In this document: positions 35,996 to 37,816 of the stretch, piece by piece | Numbering within the stretch: position 1 is the stretch's first letter | Layout of the letters: every line of letters begins with the position of its first letter | NCBI GenBank assembly: GCA_021778125.1 | Contig: JAJYCT010000011.1 | Coordinates: 1-37,816 of the forward strand | Length of the DNA: 37,816 nt | DNA from: Myxococcales bacterium | Lineage (GTDB): Bacteria > Myxococcota_A > Polyangia > Polyangiales > Polyangiaceae | Direction of reading: 5' to 3' | The notes under the pieces: model-generated | What the model was told of the DNA's origin: nothing | The model's input: the letters and a program-made list of their open reading frames with translations, nothing else | Databases searched by the model: none | Program-made: the position numbers and the translations under genes

Positions 35996-37816
35996 TCAGT
36001 GCGCCTCGGCCCAGCTCTTCCCCGTCCCCACGTCCACCACGAGCGGCACGGCGAGCTTCCAGACGCCCTCCATGGCCTCGCGGATCGCCCTCCCCGCCTC
36101 CTGCGCCCGCCCCTCGGGCACCTCGAACACAAGCTCGTCGTGCACCGTGAGCACCATGCGCGCCCCGCGCACCTCGCCCTCGCCCAGGCGCACCATCGCG
36201 AGCTTGAGCAGGTCGGCGGCGGCGCCCTGGATCGGCGTGTTGCGCGCGACGCGCTCGGCCTCGAAGCGCAGGCCCCGGTTGGCCGAGTGCAGGTTGGGCA
36301 GGAAGCGCCGGCGCCCGAGCAGCGTGCGCACGGCCTCGCCCGCGCGCGCCGCCTCGACGGTGCGATCCATGAAGCGCGCGACGCCTGCGTAGCGCGCGAA
36401 GTACGCGGCGATGAAGCGCGCTGCCTCCTCGCGCGGAATGCCGAGCTGCTTGGCGAGCGCGCTGTCGCCCATGCCGTAGATGACGCCGAAGTTGATCGTC
36501 TTGGCGGCGCGGCGCTCGTCGGCCGTCACGTCGGCCTCGGGCTTCTCCAGGATGAGCGATGCGGTGCGCGCGTGGACGTCGGCGCCGCGCGAGAACGCGT
36601 CGACGAGCTCCGGGTCCCCGGCGAGGTGCGCGAGCACGCGCAGCTCGATCTGCGAGTAGTCGGCGCTCAGGATGACGTGCCCCGGCGGCGCGACGAAGGC
36701 GGCGCGGATCGACCGGCCGACCTCGGAGCGGATGGGGATGTTCTGCAGGTTGGGATCGCTCGACGCCAGGCGCCCGGTCGCCGCGACGGCCTGGTCGAAG
36801 CGCGTGTGGATGCGCCCCGTCTCGGGGTTGACGTACCGGGGCAGCGCGTCGATGTACGTGCCCTTGAGCTTGTCGAGCTCGCGGTACGCGAGGATCGCGC
36901 GCGGCAGCGCGTGCTTGTCGGCGAGCGCCTCGAGCACGTCCGCGTCGGTCGACCGTCCGCCCTTGGGCGTGCGCTTGACCACGGGCAGGTGCAGCTCGTC
37001 GAAGAGGATGGCCTCGAGCTGGTCGCGCGAGCGCAGCTGGAAGTCGCGCCCCGCGAGCGCCTTGCACTCGGCCTCGAGGGCCTTGAGCTTCCCCTCCACC
37101 TCGCGCCCCACGCGCTCGAGCGCGCCGACGTCGCAGAGCACGCCGCGCATCTCGAGCGCGGCGAGCACGCGCGACAGGGGCATCTCGACCTCGCGCATCA
37201 GGCGGTCGAGCCCCTCGGCGGCGAGGCGCGGCTCGAAGCGCGCCGCGAGGTCGAAGGCGACGGCCGCGACGGGCGCCGAGAACGCGCCGGCCTGCTCGAC
37301 GTCGAGCTGGTCGAACGGCGTCACGGGCCCGCGCGCCCGGGGCGAGTCCTCGGGGCGCGCGAGCGTCCGATCGAGCTCGCGCCGCGCGAGGTTGGCGAGC
37401 GCGTTGGGCGACTCGGGATCGAGCAGGTAGGCCGCGACGTGCGTGTCGAAGCGCGGCCCCTCGACGGGCGCCCCGGCGCGCTGCAGCACGATGGACGCGT
37501 GCTTGACGTCGTGGCCGATCGTGACGACGCGTGCATCGGCCAGCAGCGGGCCGACGAGCGCGCGCACGCGCTCCCACGGGAGCTGGGCGGGAGCGCCGAG
37601 GTAGCGGTGCGCGAGCGGCACGTAGTGACCGCGGCCCGCCGCCGTCGACAGCGACAGCCCCACGAGCGTCGCGCGCATCGCGTCGCCCGCGGTCGTCTCG
37701 ATCGCGAGGCCCACGCGGCCCGCCGCGCGCGCCGCGCTCACGATCGCGCCGAGCGCGGCCTCGTCGACGACGACGTCGTGCGCCGGCCCCTGCGGGCCGG
37801 GCGCGGGCCCCGCGGC
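35996..37816 (-). CDS. polA: DNA polymerase I, partial (N terminus beyond the window)
   Basis: The C-terminal 606 residues of PolI; the frame is open to the window edge, so the 5'-nuclease domain and start lie outside. The window begins in the 3'-5' exonuclease domain, which is present but lacks most catalytic carboxylates. The FDTET motif is LAIET, the KYD motif is KHA (37500 region), and YAAED is FSAPV (37270 region). The polymerase domain is intact: LQNIPIRSEVGR, motif A SADYSQIELRVLAHLAGD, the O-helix RRAAKTINFGVIYGMG, and motif C VHDELVFEVP. It fills gaps in repair and Okazaki maturation, probably without proofreading. The Phe in INFG predicts normal discrimination against dideoxynucleotides. 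Confidence 0.95.
   Translation of the reverse strand, partial: AAGPAPGPQGPAHDVVVDEAALGAIVSAARAAGRVGLAIETTAGDAMRATLVGLSLSTAAGRGHYVPLAHRYLGAPAQLPWERVRALVGPLLADARVVTIGHDVKHASIVLQRAGAPVEGPRFDTHVAAYLLDPESPNALANLARRELDRTLARPEDSPRARGPVTPFDQLDVEQAGAFSAPVAAVAFDLAARFEPRLAAEGLDRLMREVEMPLSRVLAALEMRGVLCDVGALERVGREVEGKLKALEAECKALAGRDFQLRSRDQLEAILFDELHLPVVKRTPKGGRSTDADVLEALADKHALPRAILAYRELDKLKGTYIDALPRYVNPETGRIHTRFDQAVAATGRLASSDPNLQNIPIRSEVGRSIRAAFVAPPGHVILSADYSQIELRVLAHLAGDPELVDAFSRGADVHARTASLILEKPEADVTADERRAAKTINFGVIYGMGDSALAKQLGIPREEAARFIAAYFARYAGVARFMDRTVEAARAGEAVRTLLGRRRFLPNLHSANRGLRFEAERVARNTPIQGAAADLLKLAMVRLGEGEVRGARMVLTVHDELVFEVPEGRAQEAGRAIREAMEGVWKLAVPLVVDVGTGKSWAEAH

Overview
This window is very GC-rich, densely coded, single-copy-looking chromosome. 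I see no tRNA, rRNA, insertion sequence, phage gene or CRISPR array. Gene content and style suggest a myxobacterium-like member of the Myxococcota (formerly Deltaproteobacteria). The signs are strong G/C bias at third codon positions, Pro/Ala-rich linkers, many lipoproteins, many TPR proteins and one giant TPR protein. This placement is inference; no rRNA is present to confirm it.

Layout, left to right. (1) 98-4620: a small DUF2007 protein (minus), an OPT-family transporter (plus), and a regulator-like protein with TPRs and a C-terminal winged helix (plus). (2) 4646-9838, minus strand: nadB (L-aspartate oxidase), a degenerate CPBP/CAAX-protease-like membrane protein and a lipoprotein M1 aminopeptidase, tightly packed. 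(3) 10008-15046, plus strand: etfB-etfA, then the classic dnaX-ybaB-recR DNA maintenance cluster, then a RidA-family enamine/imine deaminase. (4) 15090-27990, minus strand: a three-gene unit joined by ATGA stop/start overlaps. It comprises an 11.4-kb gene for a 3,799-residue TPR protein, a DUF374 acyltransferase and a class IV aminotransferase. (5) 28189-29996, plus strand, divergent from the giant gene: a PlsC-type acyltransferase overlapping a diacylglycerol-kinase-family lipid kinase. (6) 30008-32565, minus: a small exported or membrane protein of unknown function and a long-chain acyl-CoA synthetase. (7) 32715-35389: miaB (plus), a cysteine-containing lipoprotein (minus) and a short RlpA-like lipoprotein (plus). 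(8) 35406-37816, minus: a gamma-carbonic-anhydrase-like hexapeptide protein and the 3' two-thirds of polA, which runs off the window edge.

The most unusual item is the giant TPR protein. About 46 diverged units repeat every ~72 residues through most of its length. Its operon and the divergent operon together hold two acyltransferase-family proteins and a lipid kinase, with an acyl-CoA synthetase nearby. A link between a giant cytoplasmic solenoid and envelope lipid metabolism is a testable guess, not something the sequence proves. Other points of interest are a PolI whose 3'-5' exonuclease active site has decayed, a CPBP protein missing most catalytic residues, two long perfect inverted repeats in intergenic regions, and several genes with a TAnnnT box a few bases before the start codon and no clear Shine-Dalgarno, hinting at leaderless transcripts.
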